NCBI GenBank assembly: GCA_021234155.1
Contig: JAJEKV010000072.1
Coordinates: 3,912,407 to 3,976,406, forward strand
From: Isoetes taiwanensis
Taxonomy: Eukaryota; Streptophyta; Lycopodiopsida; Isoetales; Isoetaceae
Direction: 5' to 3'
DNA length: 64,000 nucleotides
Both the position numbers and the translations under genes were made by a program. Positions 33,261 to 45,229 of the stretch are shown one piece after another. Numbering within the stretch: position 1 is the stretch's first letter; each line of letters starts with the position of its first letter. Below the pieces are notes generated by a model, which was given only the letters and a program-made list of their open reading frames with translations, had not been told where the DNA came from and searched no databases.

Positions 33261-33881
33261 AACGCCAAATTTGTGCCAGATCAAACGAAAAATAATGACA
33301 TTGCGTGATAAAACGATACGATTGAACCTATCCCTGGTGACTTCAGGATCAAGATTGACCTAGGGTGGATCTAGATTGGCTTCATGTGATATATGTACTG
33401 TACTAGCAATGTGTGTGATGAAATATCTAGCATAATAACAGGAGGTTTACATAATATCAATATGTAGCATAATAACAGGGGGTTTTCTTTGTGTTTTTGT
33501 ACGCTTTTCACAAAGGTTTTCCTAAGATTTCATGGCGTATTCGAATGGATGTACTAATGCGTACATCTAGAGTGCACCATTTCTTAGTCGTTGATTTAAC
33601 CTTTTTTTTCAATGGTCCAACATCCAAGGGCTCACAACAAAAGCCCTCTTTTTATTTTAGGGGTTGAACATGCAAGCCTCGTGGATAGCATTTTAGGGCA
33701 CGAAACAGGGCTTGCAAATCTGCAACAACGGGGATTAGCAAGATAAGATTACAGGCTGTGAATATGTGAATATGCTAGCTGCCAAGAGCCCCATGAAAAG
33801 CAAAAATCTGACTCCGATCCATGAAAGGGTGAACTCAGGCCTTATTTATCAAGTCTCGAGTATTTGGATGATGCATTTCAG

Positions 33882-34201
33882 GTGTTAGCATTGATGGTCC
33901 GCATTGCTAAAGCTCGCCACAAGGAGGACATGAAGGAAGGTTTCAATGATGAACGACCCTGGTATGACAGCTATAGGTCAACTAAGGTGGGTTTAGGACC
34001 AAGTTCTTACAAGGAAGTTCTGGTTAGGCCTCCATAACTACTTAGGAGGACATGGTATCTGTACGTTGCCAGGTTTCCAGCGTTAGGGAATTGCAAGCAA
34101 AGCTCCGGTTTGTGAAGAACAAGCTTCAGGAAAGGATGAGGTTGACAGAGGAAGGTGTAAAAACTGGTGACAACCAAGCTTCCTCGGTTGGAGGTAGCTA
34201 A
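33882..34201 (+). CDS. Two putative 3' exons of an unrecognised gene
   Basis: 33882-33986 follows TTTCAG and ends before GTGGGT. It reads 35 codons in phase 0 (MVRIAKARHKEDMKEGF, then NDERPWYDSYR). 34073-34201 follows TTGCCAG and reads 42 codons (VRELQAKLRFVKNKLQER, ending ASSVGGS) to TAA. Both are phase 0, so they would join across an 86-bp intron. The product would end in a short charged, probably coiled-coil tail. I do not recognise it. No upstream exon is visible before the hAT insertion ending at 33336, so the gene may be broken or a fragment. Confidence 0.35.
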
Positions 34202-34439
34202 GTAAAACTATGCTGGCTTTTTCTCATTTGGGTTCGTTGAAAAGTTACTTTGGTGGTTGTTGTGTAAGCTTTAGTTCGAAAACTCTGAAACCCCTCTTGC
34301 TGTTGCAGTCCACAGAGATGGGGAAGCGCTATTGCAGCCTTGCAATAACGAATAAGACGGGCATACCCATATTTCTTCTATCTCATATTTCTACCCGCAT
34401 TTCTACTTAAATGTTCTTGTTGTAATGCAGGTTAAAAAT

Positions 34440-35640
34440 TTCTACTTAAATGAAATGTCGCTGCATGCAACACAAGTATTCTGTTGTTTCAGCGATTCTG
34501 TTGCTGATGCAGCTATGGATGCAGCAATGTATTTCATTCACAAAGCATGAAAATGAAGAAACAAGAAGAAGATTTGTAGTATGAATCTTTGTGTTGTGAA
34601 ATTCTCAGACTTTCTCGTCCGGACGAAGTTTGAGAAAGGAGTTGTCTTGATGTTGACAGTCATAACTATCTTATGGGGAGTATACCTTTCCGGGTTTACC
34701 TTGAACTCCCAAAGATATCAGTCCAATGATGTTTCTAGTTCCCGAGAAAATAATTGCAAGACTATCAATTCGCTGATTATGACTTTGCTTTGTGCTCCCG
34801 GGAGGTAATCTATGGGCCCCTCTCGCCGGTTAAGCACGCTGCCTTGTGCTAGTGAAGCAAGATCCAGCCTAAGCCCATATAGCTAGCAGTGAAGTTAGAT
34901 TAGAGATTTTGAGTTTCCTTTTGGTTTTACCGATGAAATTTTGTGCCCCAATGCAAATTCTCTCTTAGGTTTCTTTTTGAAGCATTTTACTACGCTTTTA
35001 CGCCATGCTATACCGATGGAAATTTGATTTGGAAATCAATTATGTGATCCTCAGTATCATCTAGTTTGTTGCCGTAAAGCCTTTTGCGCCCATTTAGCAT
35101 ACATATCTTAGAGTTGTCGTTCATTTAGCTTAATAAATTTAGGAGTTGCACTGACAGATCATGGAAGGATAAGGATATCAAGCCTACAAGCTGGTATTAT
35201 CTGCTTATCATGTGAAGCATTGACGTTCTTGGACTTGTTTTCTGATTGTTGTTGTGGAAATTTTTTACATTGCTGATGAGTAGTGCCCTCCTCCAAGTTT
35301 GTACCATACCAGCTGGCTACATGCTCACGCGGAACAATTTGATGTCCTTACATTTGTCACTTGTGTGGAATTTTTTACATTACTGATAAATAGTTTTATC
35401 TAGATCAACAGGTCCGATAACATGTTTTACCATAAATAATGTTATATTATTCTATAATGTTTTAACTTGTGCGTTAAGATTCTCATGTAACTGATGGTAT
35501 GGCAGTGTTTACTGATGGTGTGGCACTTATGTACTTACATAAACAACCTCTATAGTGTATATTTCTTGGCACTTACACACTTATATAAACAGGCTAACTA
35601 GCCCATAAAGTTTACCTATGTTTACTTTAGTTAGGGCCCG
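34440..35640. other. Intergenic spacer
   Basis: I see no gene, repeat array or element boundary. Two short similar segments (TGTGGAATTTTTTACATTGCTGA at about 35252 and its variant at about 35368) suggest a small local duplication. Confidence 0.4.
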
Positions 35641-35724
35641 AAGGGCCCAAAAAATTTTTTAATATAACAATCAACACACAACTACCATTAACATTATTAA
35701 CACAAACCATTGCATTTGACACAT

Positions 35725-36291
35725 TTAAATTAAAATTTCCCTTAAACCCCCGATGGTTTTTTCTACGCCCGATTTGGGTTGGAGTCCGCGAGCTCGACTC
35801 ATCTCCCTCTCTCTCTCCCGTATGGCCTCATCCTCAAGATCAACTGGTCGTGTCCTACGCGCGTCTGGCCGTCGAGCAATCCAAGGTACCTCAGGATGCT
35901 TGTTCTTCTGGTGCTTCTGTGCACCATTCAACAACAAGCCCATATAACCCTCTCCACGGTCGAGGGTGTGTGAACAACCCTCGTAAACACAAAATCACCT
36001 GTCCTCTGATCTAGGTGGCAACCCAGGGATGGTTGTCAACAACCGTCTGATCCTCCAACACCCATGGATCACATCCCTAAACCAATAAACTTGAACCCTA
36101 AGTCTATGCACCATGAAACTTGACCACTAAAAAGATACCCTAAAACCCTAACCCTTGAACTAAGTAATGGATCTAGTTAACTTATATAGAGAGAACTCAC
36201 CCATCAACCGCAAAGGTCCTAATCGGTGGAGGTGGAGGTGGCGGCATCACACCCTCAACCTCTTCGTGTGCGCCCTCGTCATGTATCTTAT
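35725..36291 (-). CDS. Putative exons of an unrecognised minus-strand gene
   Basis: 36201-36291 on the minus strand lies between TTACCTTAG and GTGAGTTC. It reads HDEGAHEEVEGVMPPPPPPI and then RTFAVDG. 35725-35943 reads a charged C-terminus (HPEVPWIARRPDARR, then DLEDEAIRERERE) to a stop at 35725. The link between them is unproven. Good splice-site context and a proline run suggest real coding sequence, but no family is recognised. Confidence 0.3.
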
Positions 36292-36299
36292 CTAAGGTA

Positions 36300-37260
36300 A
36301 GATGCAAGAAAAAAAAAAGCATTAGTATTGTTGAGTAATAAGAAGTACTAAAGATAAGATAAGATAAGATAAGAAATTAAAAAAAAAGAAAAGGCAAAAT
36401 AAAAAATTAAAATCAACCATGCAATCAATGCACAATTAAGAATTAAAATCAACCATGCACAATTAAACTTAACATCTATGCATGAAACTATTTCTTTCTA
36501 TTATACATCCGTTTCAATGAATTTTAATGTTTCTTAATAGTTCGAACATGGTACAATAGCAAGTACATAGCACACTAATGCGCACAATAAAAAGAAATTG
36601 AAACAAAATGCACTAAGCATTGAAACAAAAATCATACAAACCACTACTAGTTTGGCATCAAAGAAAATACTGTATAAGGCATACCATTATTTACAAAATT
36701 CCAAGAACATTGGGAATTCTTTTACAATAAAACCTCGGAGAAGTTTCTCAAAAAAGTTTCTAAAAGCAAGACAAATTCAATTCCAATCCAATTCAAACCA
36801 CTATCGAAAATTTTGGAAATTTTGTATAAATTTATTATTGAAAAAGAGTAGTACAAAGAGCTCTTTTGCCAAGAAGAACTTGTGAGAATACAATATCCAT
36901 GTTTGGAATAAATAGTACTGAGCCAGCTTCGTGATATCAAAGTTGAAAATCTTCTTGTGTGGGCTTACCTGACATCACGCTATTTGTGGCAAGTATATAA
37001 GTCTTCGAATCTTCTTTGCCAATTATCCTTTGCCAATTATCCTGGTGATCATAAAATCTTTGGAGTGAAAACCTGCCAAAATTTGCAAAATTTAGATAGA
37101 TGCAAATTTGAAAACTCTATCTAGTATCAAATTTCAAATGCTTAGAAATCTTGATATAAATGCAAGGAAGCATTGCGGAAATGAGTAGTAACAGTTCTGA
37201 TGTATGATCGATTATGAACAAATAGTAAGAACAACCTTAAGCACGAAAAGGGGGTATACA
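36300..37260. other. AT-rich spacer
   Basis: No gene is supported. It includes an AAGAT run at 36340-36375, a duplicated ATTAAAATCAACCATGCA and long A-rich stretches. Confidence 0.45.
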
Positions 37261-37526
37261 TAGTAATTCAGCGGAAGATAGGCAAAACACATGGAACGAG
37301 GGACAACATGTCAACGGGTGGCGAAAACACATAAGAGCCAACACATAATACATATAAGGTAAGGGAGTATAAATAAAATAAAATAACATAAAATAAAATA
37401 AAATAAAACAAACAAATTATCATATGAATAGGATTTATATTGAGGTAAAGGGACAAGCATAGACGCACAGGTAGAGATGTATATGAATAGATGGTGGTCA
37501 AAAGGGTACATAAAGTTTGCGGATCA

Positions 37527-37864
37527 GAGAGTTTCAACCTCCGCCGCACACCAGTATAGCAAGGGCCAGACCCACCAACTGGTTAAGTGTATCAGCATGT
37601 TAGCCCAAAAAACATGAGTAACAGAGGATCGCAGGATCCAAAGAGTAAAAGGCGGACGGAATAAGATAAGGGACAGAGAGGCCCAGCCTCCGCCGTACAC
37701 CAGGATAGCGAGGGCTGGTAAATCCGGACCACTATAAACTCGACAAAGACACAAAAATCGCAAAGTTGCATAAAAGCATGTTGCGAGACTGTAAAGAGTA
37801 TAAAGCGGACGGAAAAGATACAAGTCGTATTTAATTAAAGTGGGACAAATCTTGAATTTTGGGA
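37527..37864. repeat. LINE-end-like sequence with a 43-bp shared tail
   Basis: CCTCCGCCG(C/T)ACACCAG motifs with ATAGC(A/G)AGGGC occur twice (about 37536 and 37689) and resemble the start of the LINE at about 42133. The segment ends with AAGTCGTATTTAATTAAAGT and the following 23 bases (37822-37864), which recur exactly at 50953-50995. The first 25 bases also occur inverted at 42090-42114. Confidence 0.55.
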
Positions 37865-37889
37865 ATTTTGGGAATTTTTCTCGAATCTC

Positions 37890-38270
37890 AGGGGAGGGGA
37901 TATGTTGGAAGGAGGAGGAGGGAAAAGGGGAGGGGGAGGGAAGGGGAGAGAGAGCAAAGAGGCAAACGAGGAGGGGAGGGTAGAGAAGAGCAAAAGGGGC
38001 AAAAGAGGAGAGGTTGGGGCAAAGGGGGGCAAGGGTCTCCCCCAACCTTTCCAAAATAATGGTTAAAAAAGAGGAGAGGGAGGGGCAAAGGGGGGGGCAG
38101 GGGTCTCCCCACCCTTTCCAAAATAATAAATAAGGGGCAAGGGGGCAAGAGGAGGGGCAAGGGAGGGGCAAAGGGAGGTGGGCAAGGGGGCAAGAGGAGG
38201 GGAAGAGGAGAAGGGGAAGGGAGAGTGGGGAAGGGGGGGGGGAAAGCCAAAACAACTAAAGGGGAATGTA
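37890..38270. repeat. Purine-rich G-run tract
   Basis: About 380 bp of almost pure purine on the plus strand, with dozens of GGGG runs. It contains an internal duplication around GGGTCTCCCC...CCTTTCCAAAATAAT. Open frames on the minus strand here are low-complexity Pro/Leu/Ser artefacts. The tract could form G-quadruplex or triplex structures. Confidence 0.85.
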
Positions 38271-38329
38271 ATAAAGGGTAACATGACAAAAGAACGGAGG
38301 GAGGAGGGGTTCCATGGCTAAACTAAAGT

Positions 38330-38425
38330 TCGACAATTAATAAATATAATTAATTAAATAATATAATTAAATAGCTTAATAATATAATTAATTAATTACT
38401 TACACAATAAATAATTAAACAAGAG
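38330..38425. repeat. AATTAATT low-complexity block
   Basis: Nearly pure A/T with repeated TAATATAATTAA. No gene. Confidence 0.8.
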
Positions 38426-38473
38426 AAGCTTTTTCCACGAGGCGCAGAATGGGCCCAAGAAAATAGTTTCTCG

Positions 38474-40070
38474 ATGAAACTTCTAATCCCAAGGAAGGGG
38501 GATAAAGGAATAAAAAAAACCTACGAAAAGTACATAAGCACCTCTCGCCCAAAGGAGGCAGCCATGGCGCCGATCAAGATCCTAAAACCAAGGCAACGAT
38601 TGGCTAGGAGAATTGTTGGCACCGCATCGGGATTTCCTTTGAGCTCCTATATAAACCCAAATGCTAACTTATTTCAAAACGCAGAGCTTAGCTTATCAAC
38701 GAGGGCTTAAAAGACGTAGCGAAATGGCGCCTTATGGCAAAGAATGCCTTTTTGGTCGGCATTTCCGCGTGTCCTTGCAAAGGCTCTGCATGATCTCTTC
38801 GCCAAAACCTACCGAAGTCCTCGATCCAAATTCACCGACGACCCGTCAAGACAAGAAAGGTAAGAACTTTGAAATCAGATTCCAAGTTAATTCAATCCTC
38901 AGAGGTCGGATTCGTAATACAACTAAGCACAGCCGATCAATGCGAGGAATAAATCGGTTCAGAAGTAATATTCGTTGTGCCATTACCGCCATTTCAAATA
39001 ATAGCACACAACGATCCATACAAGATGAATCAGCAGCTTTATAGCAAATGCGCCGCGTAAAGTGGCGATAATCTTCATTCTTGGAGTCCGGGCAAAGTAT
39101 TCAAAAACTAAGCATGGAATGGATGATCACTTTGTTTATGCTTGGGACTCGCCAAATACTGTTATAGGGGATTCCGCGTCCGCAGCCTATGTATGGAACG
39201 ACTTCCTGCAGCCTTGGTAGTTCAAAGTGCTGGTTTTACAATGCATAATCCGTATACTCGCTTTTTTTTCTATGAATACCGCAGCCAAAGAGCTTGATTC
39301 TCGAAAGCTCAAAAATGCCGCCGCAATTGTGAGCTTTAAGGTCGATTCCGACGCCATGTCTTTGATGGCGAGACCCAATTCGCACCGATGCGTAAATTGG
39401 CGGCGATGGCAAGCTCCATGTTACAGTCAAGATCTACCGCCCCAAGACAAGATTTTATCGCCTGTAAGATCAATCGGCCTTAATTCTATGCCCTCTTCAA
39501 AGGCTCTTACTCCTGCATCCTTCTAATCTCACCGGAGCGTAAATTTATTCAATCCATTCTTCCCAAATCTTACGCCTGAGAATCGAAGCTTCAATCCCAT
39601 GGATTTTTACTCTATGATGACTTCAAATGTCCTTCCAAATCCCGATCCAAGGCGCCTAATTTCACAGCCTTTCGATATTTATTTTCTCGTGATTCTTCCG
39701 AGGGCCCGACGCCTTAAACGCCGAATTTTACAAAACAAGGGCCGGATTCTCCAAGCCGGAAGCAAGCTACCAAAGCAAAGGTCGGAAGCAAAGGCCGGAT
39801 TCCCCGCTGTTTTTCATCTCTAAAGCTCAGATATGGAGGCTCGCCCCGCAGGAGTCGTGGGCATGGCAGAGCAGGAAGTAGGCCCAAAATCAAACCAAAA
39901 GCTTCAAGAAATGACTATGGCTGTTTTCCTCGCTTTTTTCGCCACATGTTATAGCTTACAAAGAGCACGAATGCTCCATTGCCTCCCATTCCAAATGAGA
40001 AGACTGGATTCATGCCGAGCTATGGGAGATGAAAATGGAAACGGTTGAGTTTGATCTGAGGTGGAGTAAA
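38474..40070 (+). other. Frame-broken sequence of unknown origin
   Basis: Short open stretches in different frames look protein-like (for example VYAWDSPNTVIGDSASAAYV near 39140-39195, RRLISQPFDIYFLVILPRARR near 39655-39715). They are separated by stops and match no family I can name. A decayed gene or element is likely. I do not assign a function. Confidence 0.3.
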
Positions 40071-40139
40071 AGCAGCCTATGGCGCTGGGAGCTTCTTCCA
40101 AGCTGTAAAATGAACTTCATCTCAAAGGTATGTACCAAA

Positions 40140-40322
40140 GTTTAAAATTCAAGCATGGGCGGAAAAAAGGCTGGTATTAGAAAAAAAAGGTAAAATAATA
40201 CGCTGAAAAAGAAAGTGTGAAATAAATAATTTTAAAATTCAAGCATGGGCGGAAAAAAGCTGGGTATTAGAAAAAAAAAGGGTAAAATAATACATTCAAA
40301 AAGAAAGTGTAAAATAAATGCT
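40140..40322. repeat. Tandem duplication of about 91 bp
   Basis: Two copies of TTTAAAATTCAAGCATGGGC...GTAAAATAATAC...AAAGTGT(G)AAATAAAT. No coding content. The following 40330-40850 is gene-free spacer with repeated AGGTCTAATGCAT and ATAGGTCTAATAGG. Confidence 0.8.
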
Positions 40323-40849
40323 AATAATATAGGATTATATTTTGACGTGTCCCCAATTTCCTCTTTTTTATGTGTGTGCTACTATGTTCACACGCTAAAC
40401 ATTATGTTCCCATGGTGCAAGTTTTCTAGGCATATATTCTTATTCTAAGGTAAAAAATTAACTTTCATAAGATCATGATATAATTTACACCTTGTTTAAC
40501 CCATTTTGAAGGTTCAAGAGACAAAATGGGGACAAGTACATATTAGTAGGTCTAATGCATATTAATAGATTTACCATCGCATAGGTCTAATAGGCTCTCA
40601 TAGGTTATAAGGTGCATATGTTGCTATTTACATGTGCATTAGGCATTACTTTTACATAGCTAAATATGAGCCCAATGGTCCCCTTCATATAGCTATATGG
40701 TATGGTCCATTAGAAAGGGGTTGGATATGTGTCCATTAGATAATACATGGGGAGGGTCTATTTTTCATGGAAAATACGAGGAAATTTATGGGGAGGGTAT
40801 TTTTTCATAGAAAATACATAGGATGTTTGAAGGTTATTCATTTTCACCT

Positions 40850-41390
40850 TCTCGACTCGAGCTTTGAAATTGCCCTTTTTTACTCGAAGTTGCCTTTTCG
40901 ACTTATGAAGTCGAAAAGGCCCCCTCAAAACTTGCATTTTCTTTGAGTTGCTCTTCATACAGCGAAGCCGAGAAAGGCACTAAAGTGAACGCAGGTTTTA
41001 TGGATTGCCGAATTTTTTTACCGGAGTCGAAAAGAACACAGTTTTACGGGTCGGCAGCAGTCGAAAGGCCTTCTCGACCCATAAAACCTCGTGGTTTTTT
41101 CGCTGAGTCGCTTTCTCACACGAGTCGAGAAAGGCTCTAACCCATAAAACCCAAGCCGACTTTGAGCCGCTTCGACTCAAGGGTCGAGAAAGGCCTTCTT
41201 CACCCATAAAACTCGTGATTTTTGCTTTTTGAGCCGCCTTTTCTCGACTCGCGAAATGAGAAAGGCCTTCTCGACCTCTAAAACTTGCATTTTCGCTTTT
41301 GTCGCTTTTCTCACCATGAAGTCGAGAAAGGCCTTCGATCCCTAAACCTCGCTTTTTCCCCTCGAGTCGCCTTTCTCATGCCTCAGTATT
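40850..41390. repeat. Degenerate array of TCGACTC palindromes
   Basis: At least five degenerate units of about 80-90 bp. Each has a pyrimidine arm such as CCTTTTCGACT(T) or TTCTCGACTC facing GAGTCGAGAAAGGCC, followed by CATAAAAC(C)TCG and TTTTCGC. The clearest is 40891-40920 (GCCTTTTCGACTT...AAGTCGAAAAGGC). The core is shared with the 55-57 kb satellite. Confidence 0.7.
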
Positions 41391-41399
41391 TTCCAAAAT

Positions 41400-42089
41400 G
41401 GCCCTAAGAACTATGTTTTATTTTATTTTTTGCATGTAGCATCACTTGACTAATTTGATTTTGTCTCTTGCAAAACCCTTATCTCGACTAAATAGTACAT
41501 GCTTGGGAGCAATCAAAAGATCGGGCCATTAAAGAAAGGTGCCGAAAAGAGGGTGGTGACATCAGTTGACATACAAGCACGCGGCCCATAAAGGAACTCC
41601 TCATACAAATTTCTATCGTCCCTGTAAGTTGCTCGCGACTAGAGAGAGCTCCACGCCTTTGCACTAGGTGGTTCATGTGTGAAGAGGGTGTAATGATTGT
41701 GCCCATAATGACCACTATGGTCTCTTCACCCACTGTAATATATATATTGTAATGAGCCCACTTATAAATATAAGGTATCTCAAAACTAGTATTTTTGGGT
41801 GATTAAGTAAACGATTTGCATAATTTTTGTTGGAATTTGTGATCTATTGTCTACCCACCTAAGAAAATAGAGCCAAAATGTTCAACTAAGAATCTTTTTT
41901 CAATTAGAACTTGATAGGTCTAATGCATGTTTATGCTTGCATTGTTCTTGTTCTCGACACGCCATCCAAGAAAATTGGAAAAAAAGCTTGATGCACACTA
42001 ATAGACAAAAATTTCAATTATGGCCAGCTGGCTCTGGGTGCTTTTTTTTGTGTAAATTAACAGGTTCAAAAAAAATGGGAATGGAATGA
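41400..42089. other. Intergenic spacer
   Basis: No gene or clear element is seen. The sequence is A/T-rich with short simple runs. Confidence 0.45.
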
Positions 42090-42589
42090 GTCCCACTTTA
42101 ATTAAATACGACTTATACGGACAGAGGTTTCACCTCCGCATACCCGTGATAGCGAGGGGAAAAACCCACCAACCGGTATCCCACCACTAGACACTCAAAA
42201 ATACAGGGAAGAACAAAGAAAATACAATGAAAAAGGTAATCGACCCCGATACGCTAACCAAATTTTTTGGGCCAAGGAAGTTATGACCTTCCAACTAACC
42301 CCTAGGGAGACTACTAAAAGACAATCGCCAAATCCCACAAAGAAGGCGAGGAGATCAATCATAGCGAATCATCATAGAAAGACACACCCAATGGGCTTAA
42401 ACGAAAAATAAATGATGGGGGTAGGAATAATTATGGGGCCACCCCAATACTGAATTCAAAGTGGGATTAACTGCGATAATTTTGAATTAGAGGACCGCTC
42501 AAAGAATGCAATATATAGACCGAATGGAATAAGGATACCAACCCTTCCCAATCGAAGTTGGCAAATGGCGCCCGCACAAAGTACGCTAA

Positions 42590-43890
42590 ATGATTCGGCA
42601 GCAGCAAAACAATCAGCAACGCCAGCGTAAAGAAACTCAAGAGCAATGGCGGAAAGCAGCAGCCTACCAAAGAAAAAGAAAAACAAAATGGCAAGGGTAC
42701 CGTAAGTCACAAGACCTCCAAGATTTTCTTGCTCGATGGACGTATTATCCGGAGTCCGTAATCCCTCGTGATGGATGCTCTCAACACACTAGTCGAAACA
42801 GCCAACCGTAATACCTGGAGCCATCTCCAACTTGGACGGAGGATAGAAGGTGGAGAAGACAAGTGAGGAGATGCAAAAGCAGATGAACGAAATTGAAGAG
42901 GAAAAAGCCAAGATATGGAAAAGGTTGGTTGAATTAGAAAAAGGAAATGTTGATTTGGATGCATGGGAATCTTTTGATAGGATAAAACCGCATATTATGG
43001 AGTATGAGGAACGTAATAGAATTAAGCATGACGTTAGGGGTCGATAGGGGTAGCAGAGAAACCTAACGAGGATAATGCACCGAAGCCATCGCAGGTATGA
43101 TAGAGACGGTGTTCAAGGAGCATCGGAGCCGCCATTGTCAAAGCAAAGGCGATCGTGACAATGGAGGGGGCTACGAGGCATATAAACCCCGACTCTCGAG
43201 ACCCGACAAATAAAGAGAGAATATCACACCCGTTCCGGCCGAGAAATGGGATCATAGTTCAGAAGCTCTAACAATCATGCAAACGACAAGGGTTGCACAG
43301 GAACTAGCCAAAGCCGAGAAACTAAACCAAGCAGAATACAAAAGTGGGTCAAGAATGGCAAGGTGTTCCTACACAAGAGGACACGGAATTTGGTCGGGCC
43401 GACAAGAACAAAAGGAGGGGATGCGGGGACCGTGGAAAGCGAATCGAGGGGGGAAGGAGAACATCAACCCAATAACGATACCAACACAAAGCCGTGAAAA
43501 AGGATATCGGGGGAGCACTAACAAAGAATAGTGCTCGAGGGGAGCCAACACGTAGAGGGAGAAAGAAACGAAAAAAGGGAAGGCACAATCGAGGACCCTC
43601 AAAGGGAGCGCTGGCACAATCTCGGCAAAGAAGGACCGTGGGGCTACCGAAAGAATGGTGAACGGCAGAGCAAACGTAAACCCCGGAGAGGGCAACCGCG
43701 AGGAAGGAGACGCCAAGATATGGTAATCGAACCGCACCTGCACCCGTGGACGACGGAGAGGGCTTCAGGAGCACACAAAGAAGGACATAATATGCCTAGT
43801 AGAGACATGGGAGCACAACATAAAGAGGCTACCGGAGGAGGAGGGCTACCAGCCTATTTTCCCTCGGCCGAAAGATAAGAATTTCAAAAT
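42590..43890 (+). pseudogene. LINE ORF1-like region
   Basis: Open stretches (42590-42811, 42850-43047, 43277-43531, 43531-43878) are very basic and Gln/Glu/Arg-rich. One contains a clear coiled coil (MQKQMNEIEEEKAKIWKRL, about 42868-42924). Position upstream of the endonuclease and composition fit an RNA-binding ORF1 protein. No RRM or zinc knuckle is discernible. Confidence 0.5.
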
Positions 43891-44029
43891 GGGAAGAGGG
43901 AGGCAGGCCTAGCCTCAATGTCAAGGAGAATGTAGCAAATGGTACATGTATTTTACACTCTGATGTCAATAAAAGATACATGGTACTTAGTATTCAATTA
44001 CAAAATAAAAAAAAAAAAGATCTAATAAT

Positions 44030-44460
44030 CGATCATAGCATACTATCCACCAAGTAGTGACAAACTAGAATTGTTAGAACTAGGGGAAACCCCGATGAAA
44101 TGGAAGGAACAGGGACCAATGATACTAATTGGTGATCTAAATGCTAGAACAGTCAGAGCAAGCGCAATACACAAGCATAGATGAAACAAATGGGCAATGG
44201 AACCAAACAAAGAAGATCACAAGAATGGAAATGCATAAACCGAGGACAAGGCGTAAATCAATGCTAAGGGGAACTGTTGTTCGGGTATGCACCCACCACG
44301 TGGACCATCATAGCAAATGGAGCACAAATGGACAGATCGTGGAAATTCACAAGTCAACGCATTACATGGGAGAAGTATAGTAGATTACATAATATTAAAC
44401 TAACATGCAAAGTGCATGGTATCAGAAATTGCGGCACTAGAATGGCCAATTGGGAGGAGG
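44030..44460 (+). pseudogene. LINE endonuclease domain remnant
   Basis: IAYYPPSSDKLELLELGE followed by MILIGDLNAR (about 44030-44150) matches the V-Y-x-P...GDxNAR motif of AP-type endonucleases. In a shifted frame near 44355-44395, GRSIVDYIILN matches the terminal S-x-x-D-Y element. The domain would nick target DNA to prime reverse transcription. Confidence 0.7.
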
Positions 44461-45229
44461 GAGAGGCATAGGCCCATGCAGCTGACAATTACAGTGGGGG
44501 AACCTTTGCAAAATGAAGAACAGCATATACAGGAGAGAGACAGGGGGAAGCTGAAAATACATTTCCGTAACAAACCAGCGTATTAATGCCAGGCGCAAGC
44601 CATCAAGGAGGATATGGGAAAGTGGAAATGGGAGGAACACAGGCGATGAGAATGGAGATGCGCCAATGACATAACAAAGAAAGTAGCATTAGAAATTTTG
44701 GGAAAAGAAGGAAGAGGAAGGAAAATAATGCCTTCAAGCCTTCAATATGGTACGATGACGAATGCAAGGAACAGAGAAGGAAAGTCAAGGCACTTAGAGG
44801 TAAGGAAACATATCAAAAGGAAAGAGCGATATACCTGAGGCTACTGAAAGCAAAGAGGAATAAGAATCTGATGCAACACCAATGGGGACTGGCCAAGCTA
44901 ATCAAAAAACACCCCGCAAGTTCGGGGTGGATTTAAAGAAAAGAAGCAAGGGAATAGGGAGGTGAAGACATAACGAGGCGGCATTGGAGCAGCCGGTTGG
45001 GAGAAATACCTTGAAAAATTATATAAGACAGGAGCATCCCCAGCACCAATACCTGAACTACAAATGATAGATCGACCGTGCTTCAGTGTACAGGAAGTGA
45101 TGAAAGCATTAAATGGGATGGCCAACAACAAGGCCCCGTGACCTATACCTGATTAATCCAGGAAGTACTAAAATGTGCGATACCATTTTAGTAAAGCAGT
45201 GACGACAGATATTCAATGGGATAATACAC

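Larger units (their letters stand above)
22665..33336 (-). mobile_element. 10.7-kb hAT-superfamily transposon
   Basis: Terminal inverted repeats of 13 bp, CAGGGATAGGTTC at the left and its exact complement at the right, are flanked by a perfect 8-bp target duplication GTGACTTC (22657-22664 and 33337-33344). The CAGGG terminus and 8-bp duplication are the hAT signature. The tandem repeat at 22549-22615 shows the uninterrupted sequence GCATTGTGACTTCAGG. A decayed BED/DUF659/hAT-C transposase lies at 30.0-32.6 kb on the minus strand. The remaining interior holds plus-strand kinase-like and coiled-coil/RING-like remnants and several hairpins. The size is large for a plant hAT element. Confidence 0.9.

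Noticed and set aside
37524..38289. Long minus-strand open frames (up to 243 codons)
   Set aside because: They arise from the purine-rich tract and encode only Pro/Ser/Leu low complexity.
38474..40070. An endogenous virus-like sequence
   Set aside because: Some stretches look protein-like, but no polymerase, capsid or movement-protein motif is visible.
43349..43774. Minus-strand 141- and 124-codon frames
   Set aside because: They are shadows of the basic ORF1-like region of the LINE on the opposite strand.
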